DNA from: Kurthia massiliensis
GTDB taxonomy: Bacteria; Bacillota; Bacilli; Bacillales_A; Planococcaceae
Assembly: GCF_000285555.1 (NCBI RefSeq)
Contig: NZ_HE611001.1
Coordinates: 102,640 to 159,192 of the forward strand
Reading direction: 5' to 3'
DNA: 56,553 nt
Shown here: positions 17,975 through 26,279 of the stretch, piece after piece
How the letters are laid out: each line of letters begins with the position of its first letter
Position numbering within the stretch: position 1 is the first letter of the stretch
Position numbers and translations under genes: made by a program
The notes under the pieces: model-generated
Databases searched by the model: none
Told to the model about the DNA's origin: nothing
What the model saw: only the letters and a program-made list of their open reading frames with translations

Positions 17975-18394
17975 ATGTCAGATTGTCTATTTTGTAAAAT
18001 TATTGCCGGTGATATTCCGAGCACGAAAATTTATGAGGATGAACACGTATTTGCCTTTATGGATATCGGTCCACTTACGAAAGGTCATACATTATTAATT
18101 CCGAAAGAACACGCAGCAAACGTTTTTGAAATGTCAGAAGAAGTCGCAAGCCACTTATTCTCTGTTGCCCCAAAAATTGCGAATGCAATCAAAACAGCGT
18201 TCAACCCAGTAGGTATGAACCTTTTAAACAACAACGGTGAAGCAGCAGGTCAAAGTGTATTCCACTTCCACTTACACTTCATTCCACGCTACGATGAAAC
18301 AGATGGCTTCAAAGCGACTTGGAATACGAAACAAGACGAATTTACACCTGAATTGTTAGCGAAACTTTCAGAAGAAATTAAAGCAAATCTTTAA
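17975..18394 (+). CDS. hit: HIT-family nucleotide-binding hydrolase
   Basis: A small histidine-triad protein (139 residues) that hydrolyses AMP-linked compounds, HinT-like. Features are the N-terminal CLFCKIIAGDIPSTKIYED and the active-site triad FHFHLHFIPRY, preceded by NNNGEAAGQSV. The frame opens at a TTG (17954), but the ATG at 17975 follows GAAAGGTG and begins the conserved region. It is divergent to ecsA and followed by a strong terminator. Confidence 0.93.
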   Translation: MSDCLFCKIIAGDIPSTKIYEDEHVFAFMDIGPLTKGHTLLIPKEHAANVFEMSEEVASHLFSVAPKIANAIKTAFNPVGMNLLNNNGEAAGQSVFHFHLHFIPRYDETDGFKATWNTKQDEFTPELLAKLSEEIKANL

Positions 18395-18420
18395 CCGACG
18401 AACCATAGGCTAAAACCATG

Positions 18421-18459
18421 AAAAACGCATCATTTTCTATATTAGAATGATGCGTTTTT
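18421..18459 (+). terminator. Terminator after hit
   Basis: AAAAACGCATCATT and its exact complement (18446-18459) enclose an 11-base loop; the right arm ends in five T. Confidence 0.85.
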
Positions 18460-18633
18460 GCTTTAAAAATGCGCGAATGGGCGCTATCCTTGTTGATTAT
18501 ATTAATGTTTCCACACGAAAATATTTAAAAATGCGGTGCTGTATTTTCTAAATGTTCTTACTTTTAAAAGTGAATGACCTTGCTTTTACATATGAACACT
18601 TGTAGAATCATGGTAAGTTTCGCTAATGCTCAC

Positions 18634-18683
18634 GAGGAGACATTAGGAGACAAAGACTAGTTTAGCTTAGGAGAGATGAGATT
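18634..18683 (+). promoter_or_regulatory. Likely TRAP-binding (G/T)AG array overlapping the trpP ribosome site
   Basis: GAG or TAG triplets start at 18658, 18663, 18668, 18673 and 18678, exactly every 5 bases (2-base spacers). Further triplets stand upstream at 18634 (GAG) and 18644 (TAG), with GAC variants at 18639 and 18649 keeping the same period. The array covers the GGAG ribosome site and stops just before the ATG. This is the form of sites bound by the trp RNA-binding attenuation protein, known to block translation of B. subtilis trpP. Confidence 0.75.
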
Positions 18684-19211
18684 ATGAAAACGAAAAATTT
18701 AGTGTTAATGGCACTACTTGTTGGGGTTGGATGCGCATTGTATCTAGTTATCCCTGGCATTATGGGTGGGATGAAACCGGACTTCATGTTAACGATGATG
18801 TTCGTCGGTATTTTGCTATTCCCAAATACGCGTGATGTCTTTTTATTAGCGTTAACGACTGGTATTTTATCTGGTCTATTTTCTACGTTCCCTGGAGGCT
18901 TCGTGCCAAACATTATCGATAAATTCGTCACAGCGTTTATTTTCTTTGCATTGATTGTCGTACTGAAAAAAGGTACACAAAAAATCGCGGTTAGCGCTGT
19001 GCTTGTCGGTATCGGTACAGCGATTTCAGGTACCGTCTTTTTAGGATCAGCCATCGTACTACTTGGCGCAGACATTCCATTTGCGGCATTACTTGCTTCT
19101 GTCGTACTACCAGCAATCGCCATTAATATCGTCGCGTTTGTGATTATTTATCCGATTATCACAAACCTTGTCAAACGTTCAAACTTTGACACAGCTATTT
19201 CTCACGCGTAA
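18684..19211 (+). CDS. trpP: Tryptophan transporter
   Basis: A 175-residue membrane protein with about six hydrophobic segments, matching the TrpP (YhaG) family in length and in motifs such as PGIMGGMKPDFMLTMMF and TFPGGFVPNIIDKF. It imports tryptophan. Its position between hit and yhaH matches B. subtilis. Translation starts at 18684, inside the region of the (G/T)AG array, so expression probably falls when tryptophan-loaded TRAP binds the message. A strong terminator follows. Confidence 0.9.
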   Translation: MKTKNLVLMALLVGVGCALYLVIPGIMGGMKPDFMLTMMFVGILLFPNTRDVFLLALTTGILSGLFSTFPGGFVPNIIDKFVTAFIFFALIVVLKKGTQKIAVSAVLVGIGTAISGTVFLGSAIVLLGADIPFAALLASVVLPAIAINIVAFVIIYPIITNLVKRSNFDTAISHA

Positions 19212-19221
19212 ATAGCTTTGA

Positions 19222-19250
19222 AGAGACTAGGGCTTCCCTAGTCTCTTTTC
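19222..19250 (+). terminator. Terminator after trpP
   Basis: AGAGACTAGGG and CCCTAGTCTCT form a perfect 11-bp stem with a CTT loop, then a T-rich tail. Confidence 0.9.
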
Positions 19251-19345
19251 TTATGCATTTTCTGACTTTCAATAGCTTTATATTGTAATAATATGTTTTA
19301 ATAGAGTAAATCAAGGCAATAATATGATTGAAAGGGGTCGTGACA

Positions 19346-19759
19346 ATGAATATGAAATCATCACTTTTAGGGCTAGCAGTCGGAATCGTTGGAGGAGCTA
19401 CAGCAATGCTACTATCAACGCCCCAATCAGGTAAAAACGTCCGCCAATCGCTTAAATCGACGAAGGAAGCTAGCCAAGAAGTTGGAAGTGAACTCCAACA
19501 ACGTTTTTCTAGTATAAAAGATGCTGTCAATATGATTAAACAAGAGACACAAACAACTGTGCCAAATATCGTGACAGACGTAAAAGGTTCTGTGCAAAAG
19601 TTCCAACAAGAAACAGCGCCGATTCAACAACGTTTAAAAGGTAATATCGATGCGATGAGCCAATCAGCAAATGAATTAGGTCAAGCAGCGAGCGAAATGA
19701 CGACAGAAGTAGAAAAATTAGTCAACCGTTTAACATTCAAAAAACAACCGAAAGTGTAA
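19346..19759 (+). CDS. yhaH: YtxH/YhaH-type envelope-associated protein
   Basis: A 137-residue protein with one N-terminal hydrophobic segment (about 5-24: LLGLAVGIVGGATAMLLST) followed by PQSGKNVRQSLK, the YtxH-domain pattern, and a long helical, charged tail with heptad-like spacing. It should be anchored in the membrane with a coiled-coil cytoplasmic part. The ATG at 19346 follows GAAAGGGG; an in-frame TTG (19328) is less likely. yhaH lies next to trpP and hpr in B. subtilis. The function is not known. Confidence 0.8.
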   Translation: MNMKSSLLGLAVGIVGGATAMLLSTPQSGKNVRQSLKSTKEASQEVGSELQQRFSSIKDAVNMIKQETQTTVPNIVTDVKGSVQKFQQETAPIQQRLKGNIDAMSQSANELGQAASEMTTEVEKLVNRLTFKKQPKV

Positions 19760-19771
19760 TACTTTTTATAA

Positions 19772-19800
19772 TGACATTTATTGTTTCTCGATAAATGTCA
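19772..19800. repeat. Inverted repeat after yhaH
   Basis: TGACATTTAT (19772-19781) and ATAAATGTCA (19791-19800) form a perfect 10-bp stem with a 9-base loop. No T run follows; it may stabilise the 3' end or be a weak terminator. Confidence 0.5.
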
Positions 19801-19845
19801 ATCACCTTAAATATTTAGATTATTCGTATTTTTATCAAAAGCCGG

Positions 19846-19875
19846 TTGTATACTTTTGGGAAATAATGTTATAAT
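19846..19875 (+). promoter_or_regulatory. Candidate sigma-A promoter for hpr
   Basis: TTGTAT (19846-19851) and TATAAT (19870-19875) with an 18-base spacer, about 30 bases before the start codon. Confidence 0.65.
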
Positions 19876-19905
19876 ATAAAGAAAATTTCGAAAGTGGTGA
19901 TAGCT

Positions 19906-20424
19906 ATGTCTGAAGAAGTAAACGCGGCAAAGGAAGCCATGATTTATACTCAACGCATCGCTCATCTTTCAAAGGCCCTTTGGAAAGCGGTCGAAAAAGA
20001 TTGGCAAGCGTGGATCAAGCCATTTGATTTGAACATTAACGAGCATCATGTGTTAAGCATCGCAGCGAATTTACAAGGAGCTTCGATTTCTGATATTGCC
20101 AAGTTTGGTGTTATGCATGTTTCGACAGCCTTCAATTTCTCCAAAAATTTAGAGGAACGAGGATTGCTATCATTCTCAAAACGTGATGATGACAAACGTA
20201 ATACATATGTGGAAATTACGGATAAAGGTCAATCTCTTTTAAAAGAGATCGACAGCAACTTTAATTCAACCGACCACGCTGTATTAGAAGGTTCTCTTCC
20301 ATTAAAGGAAATGTACGGAAAGTTTCCTCAGTATCTTGAACTGATGGCCGTTATTCGTAACATTTACGGTGATGATTTTATGGACATTTTCGAGAAGACG
20401 TTCCGAAGTATGGAAAACAACTAA
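19906..20424 (+). CDS. hpr: Transition-state regulator Hpr/ScoC (MarR family)
   Basis: A 172-residue MarR-fold repressor. In B. subtilis it controls extracellular proteases, sporulation and peptide transport (app/opp) genes. The match is strong over the winged helix: [28 protein letters not shown], the recognition region [27 protein letters not shown] and the wing [14 protein letters not shown]. The ATG at 19906 has AAAGTGGTGA before it; the ATG four codons earlier lies inside that site. It is monocistronic, with its own promoter and a strong terminator. Control of the opp operons in this window is possible but not shown. Confidence 0.93.
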   Translation: MSEEVNAAKEAMIYTQRIAHLSKALWKAVEKDWQAWIKPFDLNINEHHVLSIAANLQGASISDIAKFGVMHVSTAFNFSKNLEERGLLSFSKRDDDKRNTYVEITDKGQSLLKEIDSNFNSTDHAVLEGSLPLKEMYGKFPQYLELMAVIRNIYGDDFMDIFEKTFRSMENN

Positions 20425-20434
20425 ACATTCATAC

Positions 20435-20488
20435 AAAAAGAAGCTACAAAGGGTGATAAAACACCTATTTTCGTAGCTTCTTTTTTTG
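20435..20488 (+). terminator. Terminator after hpr
   Basis: AAAAAGAAGCTAC pairs with GTAGCTTCTTTTT; an inner GGTG/CACC pairing lies in the loop. Confidence 0.85.
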
Positions 20489-20615
20489 TACATTTGCGCA
20501 ATTTTTCTTAATGAAAGCGTTTCCCCGCTTTCACGACAAAAAGTGCTTGATTTTCAATATGAAAAACATTAATGTTAAGTATCGAGAATTTGAAAATGAA
20601 TTGGAGATGCTTATC

Positions 20616-21155
20616 TTGCATTGCTGGAAAACCATTAATGTACAGAAACAGTATGGGCATGATCGTATCGTCTTACTATCGATCCTAAGTATGCTTGCTG
20701 TGTTTTCTGTGTTTTATATTGCATTAAATGTATTCCGCCATGGACCGGTGTCAGACCGCCTGTTCCCACTGTTCGTCATTGTATTATTGATGATCTATCC
20801 GGCGCACAAGTTGCTACATTTCTTGCCATTATTTAAAGTGAAGCACAATCTTCGCTTTTCAATAAAATATTATTGTAAAGTTGTACCGACTGTTAAACTA
20901 CACGTTGCAGAGCCGGTACTTAAATCACGCTATATCACATCGCTCGTCATTCCGTTTATTGTTATTAATACGGTATTGATGGTCGGTGCGATGAGCTTCC
21001 CGAGTTTCCGTCATTATTTTGCACTTTTATTAGCGTTTCATAGTGGTTTATGTTTAATTGACCTATTATACGTGAAACATTTAATAAAAGCCCCTAAAAA
21101 AGCATTAATTGAAGAAAATGACAAAGGGTTCCAAATCTTAGTACCGTTGCATTAA
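20616..21155 (+). CDS. DUF3267 membrane protein (putative zincin-like, altered HExxH)
   Basis: A membrane protein of about 179 residues with roughly four hydrophobic segments. I place the start at the TTG at 20616 (protein MHCWKTINVQKQYG): TTGGAG (20601-20606) is 9 bases away, and the conserved part begins here. The frame is open back to 20511, which would add 35 unconserved residues. DUF3267 proteins are described as putative metallopeptidases with an HExxH motif. Here the position reads HKLLH (His64, Lys65, His68), so the catalytic glutamate is replaced by lysine, and protease activity is doubtful. It lies after hpr and before prsA. The function is unknown. Confidence 0.65.
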   Translation: MHCWKTINVQKQYGHDRIVLLSILSMLAVFSVFYIALNVFRHGPVSDRLFPLFVIVLLMIYPAHKLLHFLPLFKVKHNLRFSIKYYCKVVPTVKLHVAEPVLKSRYITSLVIPFIVINTVLMVGAMSFPSFRHYFALLLAFHSGLCLIDLLYVKHLIKAPKKALIEENDKGFQILVPLH

Positions 21156-21217
21156 TGTTGTGCTGTGACATATTCTTTTGTTATGCTTGTAAATAGTATG
21201 AGAGAGGAGGAATGGAC

Positions 21218-21400
21218 ATGATCGTTTTATTCGTGATTTTATTCTCTGTCTTCTATTTATTCCAAATTAATAGAATGACGGCGACTCTATGTGCACGTAA
21301 AGAAATTCCTGAAGAAAAACAACCAAAAGTGTACAAAACGATAAACATTTTAATTACGATCTTGCTCGTTTCTTTCTATATTGAAGTGACGATGACATAA
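21218..21400 (+). CDS. Small two-helix membrane protein, unknown
   Basis: Sixty residues with hydrophobic segments at about 1-17 and 42-58 and a charged middle (ARKEIPEEKQPKVYK). A very strong GAGAGGAGG ribosome site (21202-21210) places the start at the ATG at 21218; the ATG at 21212 is too close to it. A terminator directly follows the stop. I do not recognise the family. Good translation signals and a dedicated terminator support a real gene. Confidence 0.7.
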   Translation: MIVLFVILFSVFYLFQINRMTATLCARKEIPEEKQPKVYKTINILITILLVSFYIEVTMT

Positions 21401-21404
21401 TCAT

Positions 21405-21434
21405 GAAAGAGGCTGGATGACCAGTCTTTTTTTT
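21405..21434 (+). terminator. Terminator after the small membrane protein gene
   Basis: AAAGAGGCTGG pairs imperfectly (two G-T pairs) with CCAGTCTTT around an ATGA loop, followed by a T run. Confidence 0.7.
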
Positions 21435-21584
21435 ATGCCCTTTTTACCGCGCAAACCTTTGGAAACATAGAGAAACACTAACATGTACCTGAACTTTAGG
21501 GAACCTTTTCCTTTTTCAAACGTTTGTGTTATAGTTACAAAAGCAGATATATATTGAAGTAAAGTTGGGAGAGAATTTAAAGTT

Positions 21585-22496
21585 ATGAACATTAAAAAAG
21601 GTATTTTAGCAGCAACTCTTGCAACATCAGTCCTTGCTCTTGCAGCATGCGGCGATGGCGGCATGGATGAGAAAGTAGTCACTTCAAAAGTTGGCGACAT
21701 CACAGTCCAAAACTTATACGATGAAATGAAAGAATCAGCTGGTAGCAACGCTGTTCAATTAATCATGATCGAAAAAGTGTTAGAAGATAAATATAAAGTT
21801 GACGATAAAGCTATCAAAGCAAAAGTTGACGACCAAAAGAAACAAATCGAAGAGCAAGGTACTGACTTCAAACAATACTTAGCATCACAAGGTATGACTG
21901 AAGATACATTCAAACGTTACGCAAAACTTCAATTATTACAAGAAGCTGCACAACGCGATGGTATCAAAGTTTCTGACGACGAAGTAAAAGCTTACTACGA
22001 TCGTTTAGGTAAAGAAGTAAAAGCGAGCCACATTTTAGTAGCTGACGAAAAAACAGCGAAAAAATTGAAAAAACAAATCGACGACGGTGCTGATTTCGCA
22101 AAATTAGCGAAGAAAAACTCTACTGATACATCATCAGCAGAAAACGGCGGCGAACTTGGTTGGTTCGGTCCTGACGAAATGGTTGGCGCATTCACAGATG
22201 CAGCTTACGACATGAAAAAAGGCGAAATTTCTGACCCTGTGAAATCTGACTACGGTTACCACATCATCAAAGTTGAAGATACACGCGACAAAAAAGTTGA
22301 CGGTACTTTAGACGAGAAAAAAGATGAAATTAAAGAAACACTTCAATTAGCGAAAGCGAAAGAAGAAGATCCAAACCAAACAAAACTACAAGAAAAAATT
22401 TCAAAAATGATGAAAGATGCTGACATCAAAATTGAAGATAAAGATTTAAAAGACGCTTTATCTAGCTTCTTAGGCTCTTCATCAGACGATAAATAA
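21585..22496 (+). CDS. prsA: PrsA foldase lipoprotein (parvulin-type PPIase)
   Basis: Extracellular membrane-anchored chaperone that helps exported proteins fold at the membrane-wall interface. The signal peptide ends in the lipobox LALAAC, so Cys22 is the anchor. A SurA-like N-terminal domain is followed by the parvulin domain (about 144-235; ASHILV, then GGELGWFG and YGYHIIKVED) and a Lys/Glu-rich C-terminal helix region. The 303-residue length is normal. A candidate extended -10 (TGTTATAGT, ending at 21535) sits beside the palindrome CAAACGTTTG. Its likely clients include secreted proteins such as the pilins in this window (inference). A strong terminator follows. Confidence 0.95.
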   Translation: MNIKKGILAATLATSVLALAACGDGGMDEKVVTSKVGDITVQNLYDEMKESAGSNAVQLIMIEKVLEDKYKVDDKAIKAKVDDQKKQIEEQGTDFKQYLASQGMTEDTFKRYAKLQLLQEAAQRDGIKVSDDEVKAYYDRLGKEVKASHILVADEKTAKKLKKQIDDGADFAKLAKKNSTDTSSAENGGELGWFGPDEMVGAFTDAAYDMKKGEISDPVKSDYGYHIIKVEDTRDKKVDGTLDEKKDEIKETLQLAKAKEEDPNQTKLQEKISKMMKDADIKIEDKDLKDALSSFLGSSSDDK

Positions 22497-22502
22497 TATA
22501 TA

Positions 22503-22532
22503 AAAGGGAACGCCTCGGCGTTCCCTTTTTTT
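22503..22532 (+). terminator. Terminator after prsA
   Basis: AAAAGGGAACGCC and GGCGTTCCCTTTT form a compact GC-rich stem followed by T residues. Confidence 0.9.
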
Positions 22533-22535
22533 GTG

Positions 22536-22573
22536 CAAAAAAAGCCAGTTGCATCACGCAGCTGGCTTTTTCT
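22536..22573 (-). terminator. Terminator after yhaM
   Basis: On the minus strand AAAAAGCCAG and CTGGCTTTTT pair, with a TGC/GCA extension into the loop, and a T run follows. Confidence 0.8.
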
Positions 22574-22574
22574 A

Positions 22575-23510
22575 TTAATCAATTGTTGGTTTGTAGAATG
22601 AACGGTTATCAAGTGCAAATAGACGCTCTGTAAATTCACCAGGCTCTGTTTTGCTCATTGCACGTTTTAACATGTTCATTTTCGCATCGATATTATCGAT
22701 GTAATAAAGCATTTCTGCTTCTTGTAACATCGGTTTTTTCGGGCTACCGTATTCTTCTTTACCGTGGTGAGACAGTACCATATGTTCTAATAACATCACT
22801 TCTTCACCATCGATTTCAAGTTCAGCAGCGGCTTTTTCAACTTCTGCGACCATAATGTTAATGTGGCCTAGTAAGTTCCCTTTCGCTGTATAAACTGTTG
22901 ATACAGGGCCTGATAATTCAATTACTTTACCGATATCATGTAAAATAACACCTGCATATAATAAGTCACGATTTAACGTTGGGTATAAATCGCAAATTGA
23001 TTTTGCAAGACGTAGCATTGACGTTTCATGTTCTAATAAACCAGAAGCGTATTCGTGGTGATTTTTTGTCGCTGCTGGGAATGTCATTAATTGTTCTTGG
23101 AATTTTTTCACGACGTGACGTGTAATGCGTGAAATGTTTGGATTTTTAATTTCAAAGAAAAATTGGCTAAATTCTTCGTATAATTCTTCTTTCGGTGTTT
23201 CCGAAGATTGAATTAAATCCGATACGCTAATTTGTTCGTCATTGGCTGGACGAATTTGTTTAATACGCAGCTGCATCTTGCCACGGTAATCTTGGATTTC
23301 ACCGCCGATATGAACGATGCCACCCGCAGGATATAGGCGTACTTGCTCGTCGCCTGCATCCCAAAGTTTAGCCTCAATGCTGCCACTTTTATCTTGTAAA
23401 ATAAGGGTCATAAATGGTTTACCCATTGTTGTAACACCTTTTGTTGATTGTTTAATCAATAAATATTGATCGACTGAATCTCCTACTTTTAACGTTGCAA
23501 TACCGTTCAT
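22575..23510 (-). CDS. yhaM: 3'-5' exoribonuclease YhaM
   Basis: About 311 residues. An N-terminal OB-fold ([25 protein letters not shown], then [21 protein letters not shown]) binds nucleic acid. A C-terminal HD domain (about 160-290) carries His-Asp in [10 protein letters not shown] and the later LSHHGK histidines that hold the metal. In B. subtilis YhaM (Cbf1 in staphylococci) trims RNA and single-stranded DNA from the 3' end. The frame opens at 23531, but family proteins begin near the ATG at 23510, which has GGGGG upstream. Its neighbours prsA and yhzD fit the yha cluster. Confidence 0.9.
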   Translation of the reverse strand: MNGIATLKVGDSVDQYLLIKQSTKGVTTMGKPFMTLILQDKSGSIEAKLWDAGDEQVRLYPAGGIVHIGGEIQDYRGKMQLRIKQIRPANDEQISVSDLIQSSETPKEELYEEFSQFFFEIKNPNISRITRHVVKKFQEQLMTFPAATKNHHEYASGLLEHETSMLRLAKSICDLYPTLNRDLLYAGVILHDIGKVIELSGPVSTVYTAKGNLLGHINIMVAEVEKAAAELEIDGEEVMLLEHMVLSHHGKEEYGSPKKPMLQEAEMLYYIDNIDAKMNMLKRAMSKTEPGEFTERLFALDNRSFYKPTID

Positions 23511-23710
23511 GTGGAGTTCGTCCCCCTTCATCTTCAGTTTGCCGAAATACTTGGCTTCACTAATTTTATTTACCGCTTTTATTGTACCATTTCAGACGTT
23601 TTAGCGACATCAAAATGACCAGAGACAAGTTTTTTGATGAATTATTTTCCAGTTTTTTGTATAATGAATATGTATTCATTTAAAATTTTAAACAATTAGG
23701 GGTGTTACAT

Positions 23711-23896
23711 ATGGCAACTTACCGTTTTACAGCATTTGAAGCGACTGGCGAGTCATTATTTGATGAGGATTGGGAGTTTGAATCGGACGACGCTGCAAAA
23801 GAGCAAGGTGGTCAAAAAATCGAAGAACTTGGACTTTCTGAGAAAACGCACCGTTTAGTCAATAACAAAGGAAAACTGATTTTATTCCATGTTTAA
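23711..23896 (+). CDS. yhzD: YhzD-like small protein
   Basis: Sixty-one residues, MATYRFTAFEATGE, with the conserved-looking end EKTHRLVNNKGKLILFHV. It matches YhzD-type proteins in length and in that C-terminal pattern, and lies divergent to yhaM as expected for the yha region. The ATG at 23711 follows AGGGGTG; the GTG at 23702 lies inside the ribosome site. It is soluble and acidic, of unknown function. Confidence 0.78.
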   Translation: MATYRFTAFEATGESLFDEDWEFESDDAAKEQGGQKIEELGLSEKTHRLVNNKGKLILFHV

Positions 23897-23917
23897 TGGA
23901 TGAAACATACGATGGAC

Positions 23918-23948
23918 ACAGGTATTCAACATGGATGCCTGTTTTTTT
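23918..23948 (+). terminator. Terminator after yhzD
   Basis: ACAGGTAT pairs with ATGCCTGT (one G-T) around a 9-base loop, followed by seven T. Confidence 0.75.
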
Positions 23949-24012
23949 ATTCTCATTTGTTATATTTAGGACAAATGATTTAGGTGACAGATGAATTTTC
24001 TTCTTTTCAAAT

Positions 24013-24029
24013 ATGTAAATAGTTTACAT
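24013..24029. promoter_or_regulatory. Perfect inverted repeat upstream of the secreted protein gene
   Basis: ATGTAAA-TAG-TTTACAT, 7-bp arms with a 3-base centre. Its right arm could serve as a -35 (TTTACA) with TATTAT 19 bases downstream. It is a candidate repressor or activator site; the regulator is unknown. Confidence 0.45.
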
Positions 24030-24109
24030 TAATTATATAAAAAACCATATTATAGGGTATTCATATTGCTAGGAGTGTGAAAAACACCCATCAGAAAGGA
24101 AGATGACAA

Positions 24110-25096
24110 ATGAAGCGATTAAAATTAGCAACGGCAGTAACGGCAAGCGCATTACTATTTAGCTTTGCTACACCAGGCGTACAAGCACAAGAGACGGCAG
24201 TAACGACGAGCGTGGCGACGAAAGCAGTCACACAATTACCGATTAACGGGAAAATACGTACATCGTTAGCATCAAGCAAAACACATACTTATGCGATTCA
24301 AGTGAAAAATAATGAGTTAATTGAATTAAGCGCAACACTTTATGACAGTCAAACAGGCGATGATTTTTTAATTATGCCGGATGAAGGCGCATCATTCGTC
24401 TTAAAAAATGATAAAGGTGAAGTCGTACAGCAAAGTAAATTCGGTGATTTAGTCGGCGATTCATCATATGCATTATTCATTACAGCAGAGGCAATGAAAC
24501 CCGGTAACTATACGATTGAATTTACACCAGCCTTTAACGATTCTAAATCGTTTATCGAATTTAAATACTTATTCCAAGCTGGATTAGAAATGGATGAGGA
24601 ACCGATTGCGCCGCCAATCACAACGACTCCTTCTACACCTGGCCAAACGACGCCTTCTACACCAGCTCCTTCTACACCAGCTCCTTCTACACCTGATCAA
24701 ACGACGCCTTCTACACCAGCTCCTTCTACGCCAGAAACAACACCATCGACCGATGCACCGGCCACAACGCCAGAAACAACACCTACAGAATCTGAAACAC
24801 CAACGCCTGCACCTTATAAAAAAGCTTCTAATTTAATGGTCAAATTGAGCAAAGCGAAAGTGAAGCCAAAAGCGAAAGTAACCGTGACGAATAAAGCAAA
24901 AGGTACGTCGATTAAATATAAAGTTGCCATTAAAGAAAAAGGCGGCAAAAATAAAATCATTCAAAACTATTCAACAAAGAAAAAGACAACGTTTAAAGCA
25001 CCAACGAAAAAAGGAACGTATACGGTCACAGTATATGCGAAGTCATCAAAAGGCGGCAAAGTGATTCATAAAACGAAGAAGCTTACTGTTAAATGA
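24110..25096 (+). CDS. Secreted protein with PPC-like domain, Pro/Thr/Ser spacer and basic C-terminal domain
   Basis: A 328-residue exported protein. A Sec signal peptide (about 1-26) ends in GVQAQ. Residues about 38-150 form an all-beta domain resembling pre-peptidase C-terminal (PPC) modules (KTHTYAIQVKNNELIELSATL, then MKPGNYTIEFT). Residues about 165-240 are a flexible Pro/Thr/Ser spacer made of repeated APSTP and TPSTP units. The last 90 residues are strongly basic (many K) and beta-rich, ending in GTYTVTVYAKSSKGG, which looks like a Y_Y_Y-type or Ig-like module and could bind wall polymers. No catalytic motif or LPXTG signal is visible. It has its own possible operator and a strong terminator. 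The function is unknown. Confidence 0.7.
   Translation: MKRLKLATAVTASALLFSFATPGVQAQETAVTTSVATKAVTQLPINGKIRTSLASSKTHTYAIQVKNNELIELSATLYDSQTGDDFLIMPDEGASFVLKNDKGEVVQQSKFGDLVGDSSYALFITAEAMKPGNYTIEFTPAFNDSKSFIEFKYLFQAGLEMDEEPIAPPITTTPSTPGQTTPSTPAPSTPAPSTPDQTTPSTPAPSTPETTPSTDAPATTPETTPTESETPTPAPYKKASNLMVKLSKAKVKPKAKVTVTNKAKGTSIKYKVAIKEKGGKNKIIQNYSTKKKTTFKAPTKKGTYTVTVYAKSSKGGKVIHKTKKLTVK
24628..24745 (+). repeat. Coding tandem repeat for the Pro/Thr/Ser spacer
   Basis: Units such as CCTTCTACACCAGCT repeat. A larger segment recurs with a 54-base period (CAAACGACGCC at about 24644 and 24698). Near-identical copies make unit-number variation between strains likely. Confidence 0.7.
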
Positions 25097-25097
25097 T

Positions 25098-25128
25098 AAA
25101 AAGGAGTTCGCAGTTGCGAACTCCTTTT
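25098..25128. terminator. Terminator between the secreted protein gene and the enoyl-CoA hydratase gene
   Basis: AAAAAGGAGTTCGCA and TGCGAACTCCTTTT form a near-perfect stem with a 2-base loop. It can serve both convergent genes. Confidence 0.85.
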
Positions 25129-25129
25129 A

Positions 25130-25912
25130 TTATTGCCCTTTAAATACAGGCTGACGTTTTTCGACGAACGCTTGAATGCCTTCTATATGATCTTTCGTCT
25201 GACGCATTTGAGGCTGCACACGGCCTTCAAACGATAAGTACTGTGTCAGTTGTTCGAGCTGCGCACCATTTAATAACTTTTTCGTTTCAATTTTAGCAAG
25301 TAACGGTGTTTGCAGTTGCTGTGCTACGAATGCAGCGGTCGCTTGACGAATGTCGCCATTTTCTACCGCAATATCTGCAAGTTGTAACGAAACAGCCTCT
25401 TCCCCTGTGACCATACGCCCTTCCCAAATCATCTGTTTCGCTTTGACGTTTCCGACACGTTCTTTCATAAAGAAGTGTCCGCCACCATCTGGAATCAGGC
25501 CGATACCGATAAAGTTCATCGCAAGCTTCGCATTTTTTTCGGTTAATACGTAATCACATGCAAGTGCTAAACTTAATCCAAACCCCGCGGCTGCTCCGTG
25601 TACTGCTGCAATCGTGATCGCTGGTAGTGTATACCAAGCTTTCACCGCACGTGTAATCGACGCCATCACACCGGCCATATCGAATTGTTCATCTCCTGTG
25701 CCGAGCATCGCTTTAATATCGCCGCCTGCTGAAAATACTTTTTCTGCACCTTGTAACACGACAATTTGCGCATTTGTGTCATGTAGTGCTTCGAAACATT
25801 CCGCTAAATCTGTTGCCATTTGTTCGTTTAATGTATTCATCGCTTGTGGACGATTTAATGTGACCGTTGCAACACGATCGTTTACTTCGCACACGATTGT
25901 TTCATAGTTCAT
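25130..25912 (-). CDS. yhaR: Enoyl-CoA hydratase/isomerase family protein
   Basis: A 260-residue crotonase-fold enzyme acting on acyl-CoA thioesters. Oxyanion-hole segments are visible: VFSAGGDIKAML (about 60-71) and AAVHGAAAGFGLSLALACDYV (about 103-123). The usual second catalytic glutamate region reads LIPDGGGHFF rather than PE/EGG, so Asp may replace Glu and the precise reaction is unsure. B. subtilis yhaR is the positional counterpart. The ribosome site is AAAGAGGTG. Confidence 0.82.
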   Translation of the reverse strand: MNYETIVCEVNDRVATVTLNRPQAMNTLNEQMATDLAECFEALHDTNAQIVVLQGAEKVFSAGGDIKAMLGTGDEQFDMAGVMASITRAVKAWYTLPAITIAAVHGAAAGFGLSLALACDYVLTEKNAKLAMNFIGIGLIPDGGGHFFMKERVGNVKAKQMIWEGRMVTGEEAVSLQLADIAVENGDIRQATAAFVAQQLQTPLLAKIETKKLLNGAQLEQLTQYLSFEGRVQPQMRQTKDHIEGIQAFVEKRQPVFKGQ

Positions 25913-26230
25913 GTAAACACCTCTTTATGAATAGTCATTCACTCTTCTTACTATATTCGTGACATCATGTAGAAAATCCTTCCTTTATTTTAGAATTTTC
26001 TAACTTTTCTAAATAAAAAACATGATACAATAAATGACAGATAAAACTGTTATTTACCTCTTTTTCAATTAAACTAATACAGTTAAAAAGCACGTAGCAA
26101 AACAGCTTATCGCATGCACTGTCCTTTCTAAAAGAACGAACATTAATTATATAAATGTTATTTTATATTCGTATTTAAACAAAATAATCGGTAATATTTA
26201 GACTATTTAAATTTATTTTTCAAATTATTA
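25913..26230. other. AT-rich intergenic stretch, no gene seen
   Basis: Between yhaR and the T-box operon promoter. It must hold the yhaR promoter. No convincing reading frame or RNA gene is visible. Confidence 0.5.
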
Positions 26231-26259
26231 TTGACAATGCTGAATAATACCTTTAATAT
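26231..26259 (+). promoter_or_regulatory. Sigma-A promoter of the T-box/serine operon
   Basis: TTGACA (26231-26236, consensus) and TAATAT (26254-26259) with a 17-base spacer, about 20 bases before the T-box leader. Confidence 0.75.
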
Positions 26260-26279
26260 TGTGTTAAATTCAAATCACG

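Noticed and set aside
24628..24745. Possible CRISPR-like repeats
   Set aside because: The repeats are in frame inside a coding region, have no unique spacers and encode APSTP units; no cas genes are nearby.
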